Shown here: piece by piece, positions 1 to 7,559 of the stretch
How the letters are laid out: each line of letters opens with the position of its first letter
How positions within the stretch are numbered: position 1 is the first letter of the stretch
Assembly (NCBI RefSeq): GCF_901543175.1
Contig: NZ_LR594040.1
Location: 1,054,001 to 1,118,000 of the forward strand
Length of the DNA: 64,000 nt
Direction: 5' to 3'
DNA from: Streptococcus australis
GTDB lineage: Bacteria > Bacillota > Bacilli > Lactobacillales > Streptococcaceae
The notes under the pieces: generated by a model
What the model saw: only the letters and a program-made list of their open reading frames with translations
What the model was told of the DNA's origin: nothing
Databases searched by the model: none
Position numbers and translations under genes: made by a program

Positions 1-516
1 AACACCAGCTCCTTTAACCAAAGCAAAATACCTTTTTTCGATAGACTTTCGTTGCAGTTGCTTGTCTAATCGTGCATGAGCATAACCGTGCTTAGCAAAG
101 AGCATCAAACCTGATGTATCTCGATCCAGTCTGGTCACGATATGAACCTGCTGGTTTTCATATTCCCGCTTGACATAGTAACCCTTGATAAAATTGGCAA
201 TGGTATTAGAATGATTAACACTAGGAATAGAGGCTACTCCATAAGGCTTATTCAAAACCAGAAAATGGTCATCCTCATACAAGATATCTAGTGGTCGATC
301 AATAGCTTCAAGGCTCTCAAACCCTTCCTCTGCTGGAATATCAATGGTAACCCTGTCTCCAACATCTAAGAGATAAGTCGCATTTTGAGGTTGGTCGTTG
401 ACCAAAATAGCCCCACCTCGAAACTTTATCTTAGCCAAAAGTCCTTTAGAAACCTCGTGTTTCTTAAGAAAGGTTTTGACTTTGACATGTTCATCTGCGA
501 TAAATTCAAACCTCAT
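1..516 (-). CDS. RluD-family 23S rRNA pseudouridine synthase, C-terminus outside window
   Basis: Isomerises uridines in ribosomal RNA to pseudouridine. Only the first 172 codons are present; the gene runs off the left edge. The start is ATG at 516, overlapping the TGA stop of nadK (ATGA), so the two are translationally coupled. Residues 1-80 look like an S4-type RNA-binding region. The conserved RLDRDTSGL motif follows, with the catalytic aspartate near residue 131. The order relQ-nadK-rluD is conserved in Firmicutes (compare Bacillus yjbM-ppnK-yjbO). The family call is firm; the exact target uridines cannot be told from sequence. Confidence 0.93.
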   Translation of the reverse strand, partial: MRFEFIADEHVKVKTFLKKHEVSKGLLAKIKFRGGAILVNDQPQNATYLLDVGDRVTIDIPAEEGFESLEAIDRPLDILYEDDHFLVLNKPYGVASIPSVNHSNTIANFIKGYYVKREYENQQVHIVTRLDRDTSGLMLFAKHGYAHARLDKQLQRKSIEKRYFALVKGAGV

Positions 517-1331
517 TCGTCCACCTCGCCGATGAAGGCATCTTTGACACGATTCCAGAAACTAGTATGACTTGGTGTCGCTACGAAGTGTATCTTGTGA
601 TGGTCGATTTGGTACTCAATCCGTTCTATATTTCGGAAAGAATAGATACTATTGTCAACCGATAGCGTGTGATAGTCATTACGAGTCGGTAAAAGCTCTA
701 TTTTATCTTTCTTCGGAACGATTATCGAAGAACCAAGTGTTCGATAAACTCGGTTGTTGAGACTCGCAATTTCAGTCAGTTGCAAGGCTTCAATAGTGGG
801 GTGTAAAACAGCTCCCCCCAAGGACTTGTTATAAGCAGTGCTTCCAGTCGGGGTTGAAACAGTCACACCATCTCCACGAAAGCGCTCGAATGGAACGTGG
901 TTAATGATGATATCTGCAACCATGGTACGGTCTGATCGTCGGATGCTGGCTTCGTTTAATGCACGGAAGGTCTTAACTTCTCCGTTTTCAAGTGTCACCT
1001 TGACATTCAAAACAGGATAGGAAACCTTGGCACCAGTATCCAGTTGGAGATTGGTAACCAACTGGTCCAGCTCAAAGTCGCGGTAATCCGTGTAGAATCC
1101 CAAGTGTCCTGTATGTACGCCAATAAATCGAACCTTGTCTAACTGATTCTCGTACTTGTGAAAGGCAGACAAAAGCATCCCATCCCCACCAATTGATATG
1201 ACGATGTCAGGATTGGTGTCGTTGAGTATAAAATGATGTTTTTTGAGTTTTTCCCTCAGTTTATGTAAAACTTTCTGACTCTGCGGTTTTCTATTTGCAA
1301 TCAGATCAATTCGTTTACCTGTATTCTTCAT
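513..1331 (-). CDS. nadK: NAD kinase
   Basis: Phosphorylates NAD to NADP in the cytosol, the only route to NADP. The 272-residue product carries the diagnostic GGDG motif (about residues 48-51), the LNEAS segment, and the PTGSTAY plus SLGGAV substrate-binding stretch. An in-frame start at 1343 exists, but ATG at 1331 gives the usual family length and an N-terminus [10 protein letters not shown] as in relatives. The start lies inside the end of relQ (17-base overlap) and the stop overlaps the start of rluD, so the three genes form one coupled operon. Length and motifs are intact. Confidence 0.95.
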   Translation of the reverse strand: MKNTGKRIDLIANRKPQSQKVLHKLREKLKKHHFILNDTNPDIVISIGGDGMLLSAFHKYENQLDKVRFIGVHTGHLGFYTDYRDFELDQLVTNLQLDTGAKVSYPVLNVKVTLENGEVKTFRALNEASIRRSDRTMVADIIINHVPFERFRGDGVTVSTPTGSTAYNKSLGGAVLHPTIEALQLTEIASLNNRVYRTLGSSIIVPKKDKIELLPTRNDYHTLSVDNSIYSFRNIERIEYQIDHHKIHFVATPSHTSFWNRVKDAFIGEVDE

Positions 1332-1986
1332 CTGTATCGTCACTATTTCCTACACCATCGTTTAGTTTTCTACTCAAAGGATCAAAGAGCGCCTGCGCTT
1401 CCTGAATGTCATCTCGAATCTTACCCATTTCTTCATCTAGTTGATGAGCAATTTTGGCAGTAATTTCCAGCCTTTTTTTGATCTCCTCTGGGAAATCCCC
1501 CTGATACTTATAATTGAGCGAATGCTCAATCGTAGCCCAAAAATTCATGGCTAAAGTCCGGATTTGAATTTCAGCCAAAATCGTCTTAGCCCCGTTGATC
1601 GTATCAACCGTGTATTCGACAACCACGTGATAAGAACGATAACCCGAAGCCTTCCGATGAGTGATATAATCTCGTTCCTGAACGACTCTCATATCATGGC
1701 GTTTGCGTAAAATCGCAACAACTTCCTGAACATCATCGACGAACTGCACCATGACCCGCAAACCCGCGATATCCTGCAAGTCATGTTCCAAAGTATCGTA
1801 GCCAATCCCTCTGCGATTCATTTTTTCCTTAGTACTTTCGATCGGCTTCACCCGTCCAGTAACAAACTCAATCGGAGAGTGCTTGTTTTGTTTACGATAT
1901 TGTTTGCGAATCCCACGAAGTTTAATCTTCAATTCACCAACAGCTTGAATGTAAGGATCTAAAAATTCTTCCCATTCTATGGTCAT
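1315..1986 (-). CDS. relQ: Small alarmone synthetase (GTP pyrophosphokinase), RelQ type
   Basis: Transfers pyrophosphate from ATP to GTP or GDP, making (p)ppGpp for stress control. The 223-residue protein is a stand-alone RelA/SpoT synthetase domain without hydrolase, TGS or ACT domains. Visible motifs are DIAGLRV (about 72-78), YRSYH (117-121) and EIQIRT (139-144). The longer open frame starts 26 codons earlier, but ATG at 1986 has a clear purine-rich ribosome binding site (AGGGAGAAAAT) and gives the normal RelQ length. It heads the relQ-nadK-rluD operon and is divergent from a CYTH gene, as in Bacillus yjbK/yjbM. Confidence 0.93.
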   Translation of the reverse strand: MTIEWEEFLDPYIQAVGELKIKLRGIRKQYRKQNKHSPIEFVTGRVKPIESTKEKMNRRGIGYDTLEHDLQDIAGLRVMVQFVDDVQEVVAILRKRHDMRVVQERDYITHRKASGYRSYHVVVEYTVDTINGAKTILAEIQIRTLAMNFWATIEHSLNYKYQGDFPEEIKKRLEITAKIAHQLDEEMGKIRDDIQEAQALFDPLSRKLNDGVGNSDDTDEEYR

Positions 1987-2069
1987 ATTTTCTCCCTTTT
2001 GGTATGTGATCGTGTTGTTGAAAATTTTTGATTTTTTCACTACAATCATATACAATAAATACATTGTCC

Positions 2070-2078
2070 ATTATACCA
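2070..2078 (-). promoter_or_regulatory. Extended -10 promoter of the relQ operon
   Basis: Read on the minus strand this is TGGTATAAT, a perfect extended -10 element 84 bases before the relQ start. No good -35 box is visible, as often with extended -10 promoters in streptococci. Confidence 0.6.
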
Positions 2079-2115
2079 TAAATCGCTTTCAAAGATAAAA
2101 AAAAAGGTTAGAAAA

Positions 2116-2685
2116 ATGAAACATTTAGAAATTGAACTGAAAACACTACTGAAAAAAGAGGATTACGATCATTTAAAAGAACAGTTTTCCCATATCCAAC
2201 CCGTCCTTCAGAAAAACTACTACATTGATACACCTGATTTTCAATTGCGTGAAAAAAAGGTTGCCATGCGCATTCGCACCTTTTCAAATTGGGCGGAGTT
2301 GACCTTGAAAGTGCCTCGAACTGTAGGAAATATGGAATACAATCAGAAACTGAATCTTCCAGAGGCTGAATCTTACCTAGAAAAACAAATACTTCCTCAA
2401 GGACTCGTTCTAGAGGAACTTGCTAAGATTGGTATTCTAAGCCAAGACTGGTTTGTTCTGGGTTGTCTTGCAACTATTCGTTACGAAATGGAAACGTCGA
2501 TTGGTCTAATGGCACTAGATGAAAGTCACTACTTTGATCATACAGACTACGAACTGGAGCTAGAGGTCACTGATCACGAGAAAGGAAAACGAGATTTTCA
2601 GCAATTTCTTTCAGAAAATAGTATCACTTATCAAAAAGCTCCTTCAAAATTAATTCGTTTTATTAAAAGCATGAAAAATTACTGA
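2116..2685 (+). CDS. CYTH domain protein (triphosphate tunnel metalloenzyme)
   Basis: CYTH proteins form a beta-barrel tunnel that binds and usually hydrolyses triphosphate compounds (thiamine triphosphate, tripolyphosphate) or forms cyclic nucleotides. The signature ExExK is at residues 5-9 (E5, E7, K9), and basic and acidic residues line later strands (MRIRTF, ELTLKVPR, RYEM, LELEV). At 189 residues it is a single-domain form like Bacillus YjbK. It is divergent from relQ, a conserved pairing, so a role in alarmone or polyphosphate metabolism is possible but unproven. The substrate cannot be read from sequence. Confidence 0.85.
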   Translation: MKHLEIELKTLLKKEDYDHLKEQFSHIQPVLQKNYYIDTPDFQLREKKVAMRIRTFSNWAELTLKVPRTVGNMEYNQKLNLPEAESYLEKQILPQGLVLEELAKIGILSQDWFVLGCLATIRYEMETSIGLMALDESHYFDHTDYELELEVTDHEKGKRDFQQFLSENSITYQKAPSKLIRFIKSMKNY

Positions 2686-2690
2686 AATAA

Positions 2691-2718
2691 TCTCCATTTT
2701 CTGGTAAAATAATGGAGA
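2691..2718 (+). promoter_or_regulatory. Promoter of prs inside an 8-bp inverted repeat
   Basis: The arms TCTCCATT (2691-2698) and AATGGAGA (2711-2718) are perfect inverted repeats flanking an extended -10 element TGGTAAAAT (2702-2710), 35 bases before prs. The dyad could be an operator, or a weak hairpin ending the CYTH transcript. Confidence 0.45.
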
Positions 2719-2752
2719 TAAAATATTTAGAGTTTACAGAGGACGGTCTATA

Positions 2753-3712
2753 ATGTCAGATAGAAACAACATGAAACTTTTTGCACTTAATTCCAATCAT
2801 GAAATTGCACAAAAAATCGCAGAAACGGTTGGGGTACCTCTCGGAAAATTATCTTCTCGCCAATTTTCTGATGGTGAAATCCAGGTCAACATTGAAGAGA
2901 GTGTCCGTGGTTACGATGTCTACATCATCCAATCAACCAGCTACCCCGTCAGCAACCACTTGATGGAGTTATTAATCATGGTTGATGCTTGTGTACGTGC
3001 AAGTGCTCATAGTATCAACGTTGTCCTTCCTTACTTTGGTTATGCTCGTCAGGATCGTATCGCTTCTTCTCGCGAACCCCTCACTGCAAAACTGGTTGCC
3101 AATATGCTTGTCAAGGCTGGTGTAAGCCGTGTTCTAACTCTTGATTTGCACGCTGTTCAGGTTCAAGGTTTCTTTGACATTCCAGTAGATAACCTCTATA
3201 CAATTCCTCTCTTTGCTAAACACTACAGCGATAAAGGGTTGCTGGGATCAGATGTCGTTGTTGTTAGTCCAAAAAATTCTGGTGTCAAACGTGCCCGCAG
3301 CTTAGCTGAATATTTAGATGCACCAATCGCAATCATCGACTATGCTCAAGACGATTCAGAGCGTAGCCAAGGTTATATCATCGGTGATGTCGAAGGCAAG
3401 AAGGCCATCTTGATTGATGATATCCTAAATACTGGGCGTACTTTCTCAGAAGCAGCCAAAATCGTTGAGCGTGAAGGTGCAACTGAAATCTATGCGGTAT
3501 CCAGTCATGGTCTCTTTGTAGAAGGCGCTGCTGACCTTCTTGATGCTACTAACATAAAAGAAATCCTTGTGACAGACTCAGTAGCCACAAAAGAAAGAAC
3601 TCCGGAAAATGTATGTTATATCACCGCTAGCGAATTGATTGGTGATGCCATCGTCCGTATCCACGAAAGAAAACCAGTTAGCCCACTCTTTGCATATAAT
3701 AAAAAGGAATAA
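2753..3712 (+). CDS. prs: Ribose-phosphate pyrophosphokinase (PRPP synthetase)
   Basis: Makes PRPP from ribose 5-phosphate and ATP for purine, pyrimidine, NAD, histidine and tryptophan synthesis. The 319-residue sequence spans both halves of the family, with the N-terminal SRQFSDGE segment, the RQDR ATP-binding stretch and a PRPP-loop-like DDILNTGRT. Two motifs depart from the textbook form: [11 protein letters not shown] in place of DLHAGQIQGFF, and DDILNTGRT in place of DDMIDTAGT. This matches the second, paralogous Prs of streptococci as I remember it. Start ATG at 2753 follows AGAGGA. It is followed 9 bases later by the cysteine desulfurase gene, likely in one operon. Confidence 0.92.
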   Translation: MSDRNNMKLFALNSNHEIAQKIAETVGVPLGKLSSRQFSDGEIQVNIEESVRGYDVYIIQSTSYPVSNHLMELLIMVDACVRASAHSINVVLPYFGYARQDRIASSREPLTAKLVANMLVKAGVSRVLTLDLHAVQVQGFFDIPVDNLYTIPLFAKHYSDKGLLGSDVVVVSPKNSGVKRARSLAEYLDAPIAIIDYAQDDSERSQGYIIGDVEGKKAILIDDILNTGRTFSEAAKIVEREGATEIYAVSSHGLFVEGAADLLDATNIKEILVTDSVATKERTPENVCYITASELIGDAIVRIHERKPVSPLFAYNKKE

Positions 3713-3721
3713 GGTGATTCT

Positions 3722-4837
3722 TTGATTTATTTGGACAATGCTGCCACTACTCCAATGTCAGCAGTAGCTATCGCAGAAATGACTAAGGTCATGCAAGAAA
3801 CTCATGGTAATCCTTCTAGTATTCACAGTCATGGTCGCCATGCTGGCAAACTGCTCCGTGAAGCCCGTCAGGAGTTGGCTCACTTACTTGGAACCAAGAC
3901 ACAACGAATCTTTTTCACATCTGGCGGTACAGAAAGTAACAATACAGCCATCATTGGCTATTGTCTCCGTCATCAAAAACGTGGAAAACATATCATCACG
4001 ACAGCTATTGAACACCATTCCGTGCTTGAGACTATCGATTACCTAGTTCAACATTTTGGCTTTGAAGCGACAATCGTCCAACCAGTAAATCAAGAGATTA
4101 CAGCGGGGCAGATTCAAGAAGCCTTACGTGACGATACCATACTCGTTTCCACCATGTATGCTAATAATGAAACGGGCAGTCTCTTACCTATCGCTGAAAT
4201 TGGACATATTTTAAAAGACCATCCTACTGCTTATCATGTTGATGCTGTTCAAGCTATCGGGAAAATCCCTATCCATCCAGAAGAATTAGGAATTGATTTC
4301 CTTAGCGCTTCTGCTCATAAATTCCATGGACCAAAAGGAATTGGTTTTCTTTACGCTTCGTCTATGGACTTTGATTCCTATCTTCACGGTGGGGACCAAG
4401 AACAAAAGAAACGGGCTGGAACAGAAAACCTTGCTGCCATCGTCGGTATGGTTGCTGCCCTCAAAGAAGACTTGGATCATCAGGCTAAGCATTACCAAAA
4501 ACTAGAGGGATTAAAAACTGCTTTTCTTGATGAGATTGCGGAACTCGACTTCTATCTCAATGAAGGTCAAGATCAACTGCCTTATGTTTTCAATATCGGT
4601 TTTCCTGGTCAAAAAAATGATTTGCTTTTGCTTCGGTTAGACCTAGAAGGAATTTCAATCTCAACTGGTTCAGCCTGTACTGCTGGTATTGTACAGACCA
4701 GTCATGTACTCGAAGCTTTCTATGGGTCCGATTCCCATCGTTTAAAAGAGTCTGTCCGTATCAGTCTTTCTCCTCTTAATACCGAGGAAGAACTGAAACA
4801 ACTGGCACAAACTTTAAAAAATATTATTGGAGATTAA
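3722..4837 (+). CDS. Cysteine desulfurase, NifS/IscS-like class V aminotransferase
   Basis: PLP enzyme that takes sulfur from cysteine for Fe-S clusters or tRNA thiolation. The 371-residue protein starts with TTG at 3722 (MIYLDNAATTP, the classic N-terminus) after an AAGGTG ribosome binding site. The PLP lysine is K200 in SAHKFHGPKG, and the persulfide cysteine is C319 in STGSACTAG. H in EHHSV and the TSGGTESNN phosphate loop are present. It is followed immediately by a DUF1831 gene, a frequent partner in streptococci and lactobacilli. Without scaffold genes nearby, its acceptor (for example a tRNA thiolase) remains open. Confidence 0.9.
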   Translation: MIYLDNAATTPMSAVAIAEMTKVMQETHGNPSSIHSHGRHAGKLLREARQELAHLLGTKTQRIFFTSGGTESNNTAIIGYCLRHQKRGKHIITTAIEHHSVLETIDYLVQHFGFEATIVQPVNQEITAGQIQEALRDDTILVSTMYANNETGSLLPIAEIGHILKDHPTAYHVDAVQAIGKIPIHPEELGIDFLSASAHKFHGPKGIGFLYASSMDFDSYLHGGDQEQKKRAGTENLAAIVGMVAALKEDLDHQAKHYQKLEGLKTAFLDEIAELDFYLNEGQDQLPYVFNIGFPGQKNDLLLLRLDLEGISISTGSACTAGIVQTSHVLEAFYGSDSHRLKESVRISLSPLNTEEELKQLAQTLKNIIGD

Positions 4838-4841
4838 CCTA

Positions 4842-5189
4842 ATGGCATTCGAAAAAACCATTAAACTACAAAACTGCCGCTACGACTATACACTTAGTCC
4901 AACTGTTAAAAAGTTCACACTGAAAGACAATACTTTCTTTGAAACAAAAGTCGGAAACTACGAACTGACTCGTCTACTTGAGAAAGTACCCAACAGTGGT
5001 GAAGGTTTCAAACTAAAAATCATCATCAATAAAGACCTCTCAGGTGTTAAGATTAACATCACTGACAAATCTGGTCTTCGGTTGGTGAATATTTTTAAAT
5101 CTGAAGAACACCATATCCACCAAGAAAAATTCTACTTCCTCATGGATAGCCTTGTAGAACGTGGAATCTTCACAAAAGAAGAAAGATAG
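4842..5189 (+). CDS. DUF1831 family protein
   Basis: A 115-residue cytosolic protein of unknown function. ATG at 4842 is taken as start, since the longer frame begins with a TTG inside the previous gene. It lies 4 bases after the cysteine desulfurase stop and is almost always found beside such a gene in lactic acid bacteria, so a helper role in sulfur transfer is a reasonable guess. No catalytic motif or membrane segment is visible. It is predicted to be a mixed alpha/beta fold. Confidence 0.8.
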   Translation: MAFEKTIKLQNCRYDYTLSPTVKKFTLKDNTFFETKVGNYELTRLLEKVPNSGEGFKLKIIINKDLSGVKINITDKSGLRLVNIFKSEEHHIHQEKFYFLMDSLVERGIFTKEER

Positions 5190-5195
5190 TTTGCT

Positions 5196-5405
5196 ATGTA
5201 TTGTCTCACATATAAAGATAGTTATCAAGTAGAACGCACACTTGAATTTGCCGATTACGAAGAGCTCATGCTAGCCCTATCAGGATGCGTGACCATACCT
5301 GATACATTTTTGGTCACCTCACTAACCCTTGATGATAAGGTAATCTACCAAGGATTAGTCGGAGATCTCTATCGTTTTCTATCACAAACTAACTTTTCAG
5401 ACTAA
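5196..5405 (+). CDS. Small conserved protein, DUF4649-like
   Basis: A 69-residue acidic cytosolic protein (MYCLTYKDSY...) without recognisable catalytic residues. It is 6 bases downstream of the DUF1831 gene and is the last gene before a hairpin terminator, so it belongs to the prs-desulfurase operon. I recognise it only as a small streptococcal family protein that keeps this position. Function unknown. Confidence 0.7.
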   Translation: MYCLTYKDSYQVERTLEFADYEELMLALSGCVTIPDTFLVTSLTLDDKVIYQGLVGDLYRFLSQTNFSD

Positions 5406-5430
5406 AACTAAGAATTTTCTTAGTTTTTTC
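5404..5430 (+). terminator. Intrinsic terminator before rex
   Basis: Stem AAAACTAAGAA (5404-5414) pairs with TTCTTAGTTTT (5417-5427) and runs into a T tract. It ends the prs operon. Confidence 0.8.
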
Positions 5431-5436
5431 TTATTT

Positions 5437-5466
5437 TTGTTGATTTTTTCACAATGTTTCTATAAA
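5437..5466 (+). promoter_or_regulatory. rex promoter with overlapping Rex operator
   Basis: An 18-bp element at 5437-5454 (TTGTTGATTTTTTCACAA) matches the Rex consensus TTGTGAAWWWWTTCACAA at 16 of 18 positions. It contains a -35 box TTGTTG (5437-5442), 18 bases before a -10 box TATAAA (5461-5466). Rex bound here would block RNA polymerase, so autoregulation by the NADH/NAD ratio is likely. Confidence 0.7.
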
Positions 5467-5493
5467 ATAGAAGAATAGAAAGGTTGTGACTTT

Positions 5494-6135
5494 GTGAAAG
5501 AAAAACAGTCTGCTATTCCAAAAGCAACAGCAAAAAGACTCTCTCTTTACTATCGAATTTTCAAGAGATTTCATGCAGAAAAAATCGAACGTGCCAACTC
5601 TAAACAAATTGCAGAGGCTATCGGTATCGATTCTGCGACCGTCCGTCGTGATTTTTCCTACTTTGGTGAACTAGGAAGACGTGGATTTGGTTATGATGTC
5701 AAAAAACTCATGTCGTTTTTTGCTGACCTCCTAAATGATAACTCCATCACCAATGTTATGTTGGTTGGTATTGGGAATATGGGACATGCCCTTCTCCACT
5801 ACCGCTTCCACGAGCGCAACAAGATGAAGATTATCATGGCCTTTGACCTGGATGATCATCCTGAAGTCGGTACTCAGACTGCTGACGGGATTCCCATCTA
5901 TGGTATATCTCAGATTAAAGAAAAAATCAAAGAAGCAGATGTTAAAACTGCTATCCTAACTGTTCCAAGTGTTAAATCACAAGAAGTCGCCAATCTTTTG
6001 GTCGATGCAGGTATAAAAGGTATTCTCAGTTTTTCCCCTGTTCACCTACACCTTCCAAAAGACGTGGTCGTTCAGTACGTCGATTTGACAAGTGAACTCC
6101 AGACTCTCCTCTATTTTATGCGAAAAGAGGATTAG
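5494..6135 (+). CDS. rex: Redox-sensing transcriptional repressor Rex
   Basis: Senses the NADH/NAD ratio and represses fermentation and redox genes when NADH is low. The 213-residue protein has an N-terminal winged helix (about 1-80, with [32 protein letters not shown] as the DNA-reading part) and a Rossmann NAD domain with GIGNMG at 92-97. The C-terminal helix is the swapped dimer arm. The start is GTG at 5494 after GAAAGGT. A Rex box covers its own promoter. The following amidotransferase gene is 15 bases downstream and probably co-transcribed. Confidence 0.95.
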   Translation: MKEKQSAIPKATAKRLSLYYRIFKRFHAEKIERANSKQIAEAIGIDSATVRRDFSYFGELGRRGFGYDVKKLMSFFADLLNDNSITNVMLVGIGNMGHALLHYRFHERNKMKIIMAFDLDDHPEVGTQTADGIPIYGISQIKEKIKEADVKTAILTVPSVKSQEVANLLVDAGIKGILSFSPVHLHLPKDVVVQYVDLTSELQTLLYFMRKED

Positions 6136-6150
6136 AAAGCGAAAACATTT

Positions 6151-6840
6151 ATGAATAAACCAGTTATTGGGATTACAGGAAATGAAAAAGCTCATCCAGA
6201 TGATGACATCATGATGAGCTATGCTGCAAAAGGCTTTGTTGAAGGAGTCAAGGACGCTGGCGGAATTCCCATCATCCTACCGATTGGTGATCAAGAAATG
6301 GCTAGCCACTATATAGAAATGATTGATAAACTCATCCTAACTGGTGGGCAAAATGTCGACCCAAAATTCTATGGCCAGCCGAAAACAATTGACAGCGATG
6401 ACTACCATCTTCAAAGAGATCAGTTTGAATTAGCTCTGATTAGGGAAGCAATCAAACAGAAAAAGCCAATCTTTTCTGTTTGTCGTGGTACTCAGCTTTT
6501 TAATGTTGCCATGGGAGGCACGCTTCATCAAGATATCGAAGACCACTGGCAGGATTGTTCAGCCGAATACACTACCCAACGCCTCGCTACTGAACCGGAT
6601 ACCGTTCTCCGAGAAATCTACGGAGAAATCTCTCATATTAACTCCTTCCACCATCAAAGCATCAAGGACCTAGCTCCCAATTTAAAGGTGGTGGCCTACG
6701 ATCCCAAGGATAAGATCATCGAGGCAGTCACAACGACAGATGACATCCCATTTCTCGGCGTCCAATGGCATCCAGAATTTCTATTTGAAAATCGTCCCAA
6801 GGATAAAACACTATTTGACTATGTCGTAAACGAACTCTAA
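6151..6840 (+). CDS. Class I glutamine amidotransferase-like hydrolase (peptidase C26)
   Basis: Predicted gamma-glutamyl hydrolase related to PuuD. The triad is visible: nucleophile C111 in SVCRGTQ, and H207 and E209 in QWHPEF. At 229 residues it is a stand-alone amidotransferase with no synthetase domain, so it probably hydrolyses a gamma-glutamyl compound rather than feeding ammonia to a partner. It follows rex and converges with radC; its stop codon overlaps the radC stop. The true substrate is unknown. Confidence 0.85.
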   Translation: MNKPVIGITGNEKAHPDDDIMMSYAAKGFVEGVKDAGGIPIILPIGDQEMASHYIEMIDKLILTGGQNVDPKFYGQPKTIDSDDYHLQRDQFELALIREAIKQKKPIFSVCRGTQLFNVAMGGTLHQDIEDHWQDCSAEYTTQRLATEPDTVLREIYGEISHINSFHHQSIKDLAPNLKVVAYDPKDKIIEAVTTTDDIPFLGVQWHPEFLFENRPKDKTLFDYVVNEL

Positions 6841-7517
6841 ATCAGATCTGTCTTTTCACGGTAACTAAAGTAATCGGAGTGCGAGACAATCAGATGATCC
6901 AGAAACACCAGTCCCATTAGTTCACAGGCTTCCTTGACTAACTTGGTTACATGATCATCATTTCGGCTAGGTGCTACAGCGCCTGATGGATGATTGTGGA
7001 CTAAAATAACAGAAGTCGCCATATGCTTGATGGCATAGTGAAGGATTTCCCTTGGTTCAGCAATACTGCGTGTCGCGGATCCGATAAATATGGTCTGCTG
7101 ATGAATGATTTGATTTTGAGTATTAAGATAGAGCGCCACTAGGTGCTCTTGTTTTTTATCACCAAGTTCCTGTTGCATTTTTTTAGCTAGCTTTTGACTG
7201 CTGAGAATACTTTCCATCTCAAGGGTTTCATGCTTGTGAATGCGATGCCCCAATTCAATCACTGCTTGTAGTTCAATGGCTTTGATACGTCCAATACCAG
7301 ATAGACTCTGCAATTCCTGCAGGGTCATTTTTTTCAAATCAGTTAAACTGGTCAAACTGTTCAAGACTTTCTGGGAAATTTCAAAAACATTGGCCTGACG
7401 TGTTCCGGTTCTGAGTAATATAGCTAGCAATTCTTGATTGCTCAGTGCCTCTACTCCTTCTTTAACCAGTCTTTCTCTAGGTAAAAGTGAATCTTCTTGG
7501 AATGAAATACTATACAT
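6837..7517 (-). CDS. radC: RadC/UPF0758 family JAB1-MPN metalloprotein
   Basis: A 226-residue protein with a helix-hairpin-helix N-terminal part ([12 protein letters not shown]) and a C-terminal MPN(+) domain whose zinc ligands are the HNHPSG motif followed by SxxD-type residues (PSRNDDHVT). Despite its name, a DNA repair role has been doubted, and a metalloprotease or nuclease activity has not been settled. The start is ATG at 7517; a longer frame adds five residues but lacks a ribosome binding site. Its Shine-Dalgarno GAGGAGG lies inside a 9-bp hairpin stem (7524-7551). It is downstream of pcrA on the same strand. Confidence 0.88.
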   Translation of the reverse strand: MYSISFQEDSLLPRERLVKEGVEALSNQELLAILLRTGTRQANVFEISQKVLNSLTSLTDLKKMTLQELQSLSGIGRIKAIELQAVIELGHRIHKHETLEMESILSSQKLAKKMQQELGDKKQEHLVALYLNTQNQIIHQQTIFIGSATRSIAEPREILHYAIKHMATSVILVHNHPSGAVAPSRNDDHVTKLVKEACELMGLVFLDHLIVSHSDYFSYREKTDLI

Positions 7518-7523
7518 AAAAAT

Positions 7524-7551
7524 CCTCCTCACTATATTATTCGTGAGAAGG
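7524..7551 (-). promoter_or_regulatory. Hairpin containing the radC ribosome binding site
   Basis: On the minus strand CCTTCTCAC (7551-7543) can pair with GTGAGGAGG (7532-7524) over nine pairs with one G-U. The right arm is the radC Shine-Dalgarno, and five T residues follow. It may work as an intrinsic terminator after pcrA and/or hide the ribosome site. Confidence 0.6.
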
Positions 7552-7559
7552 ATGGATAA

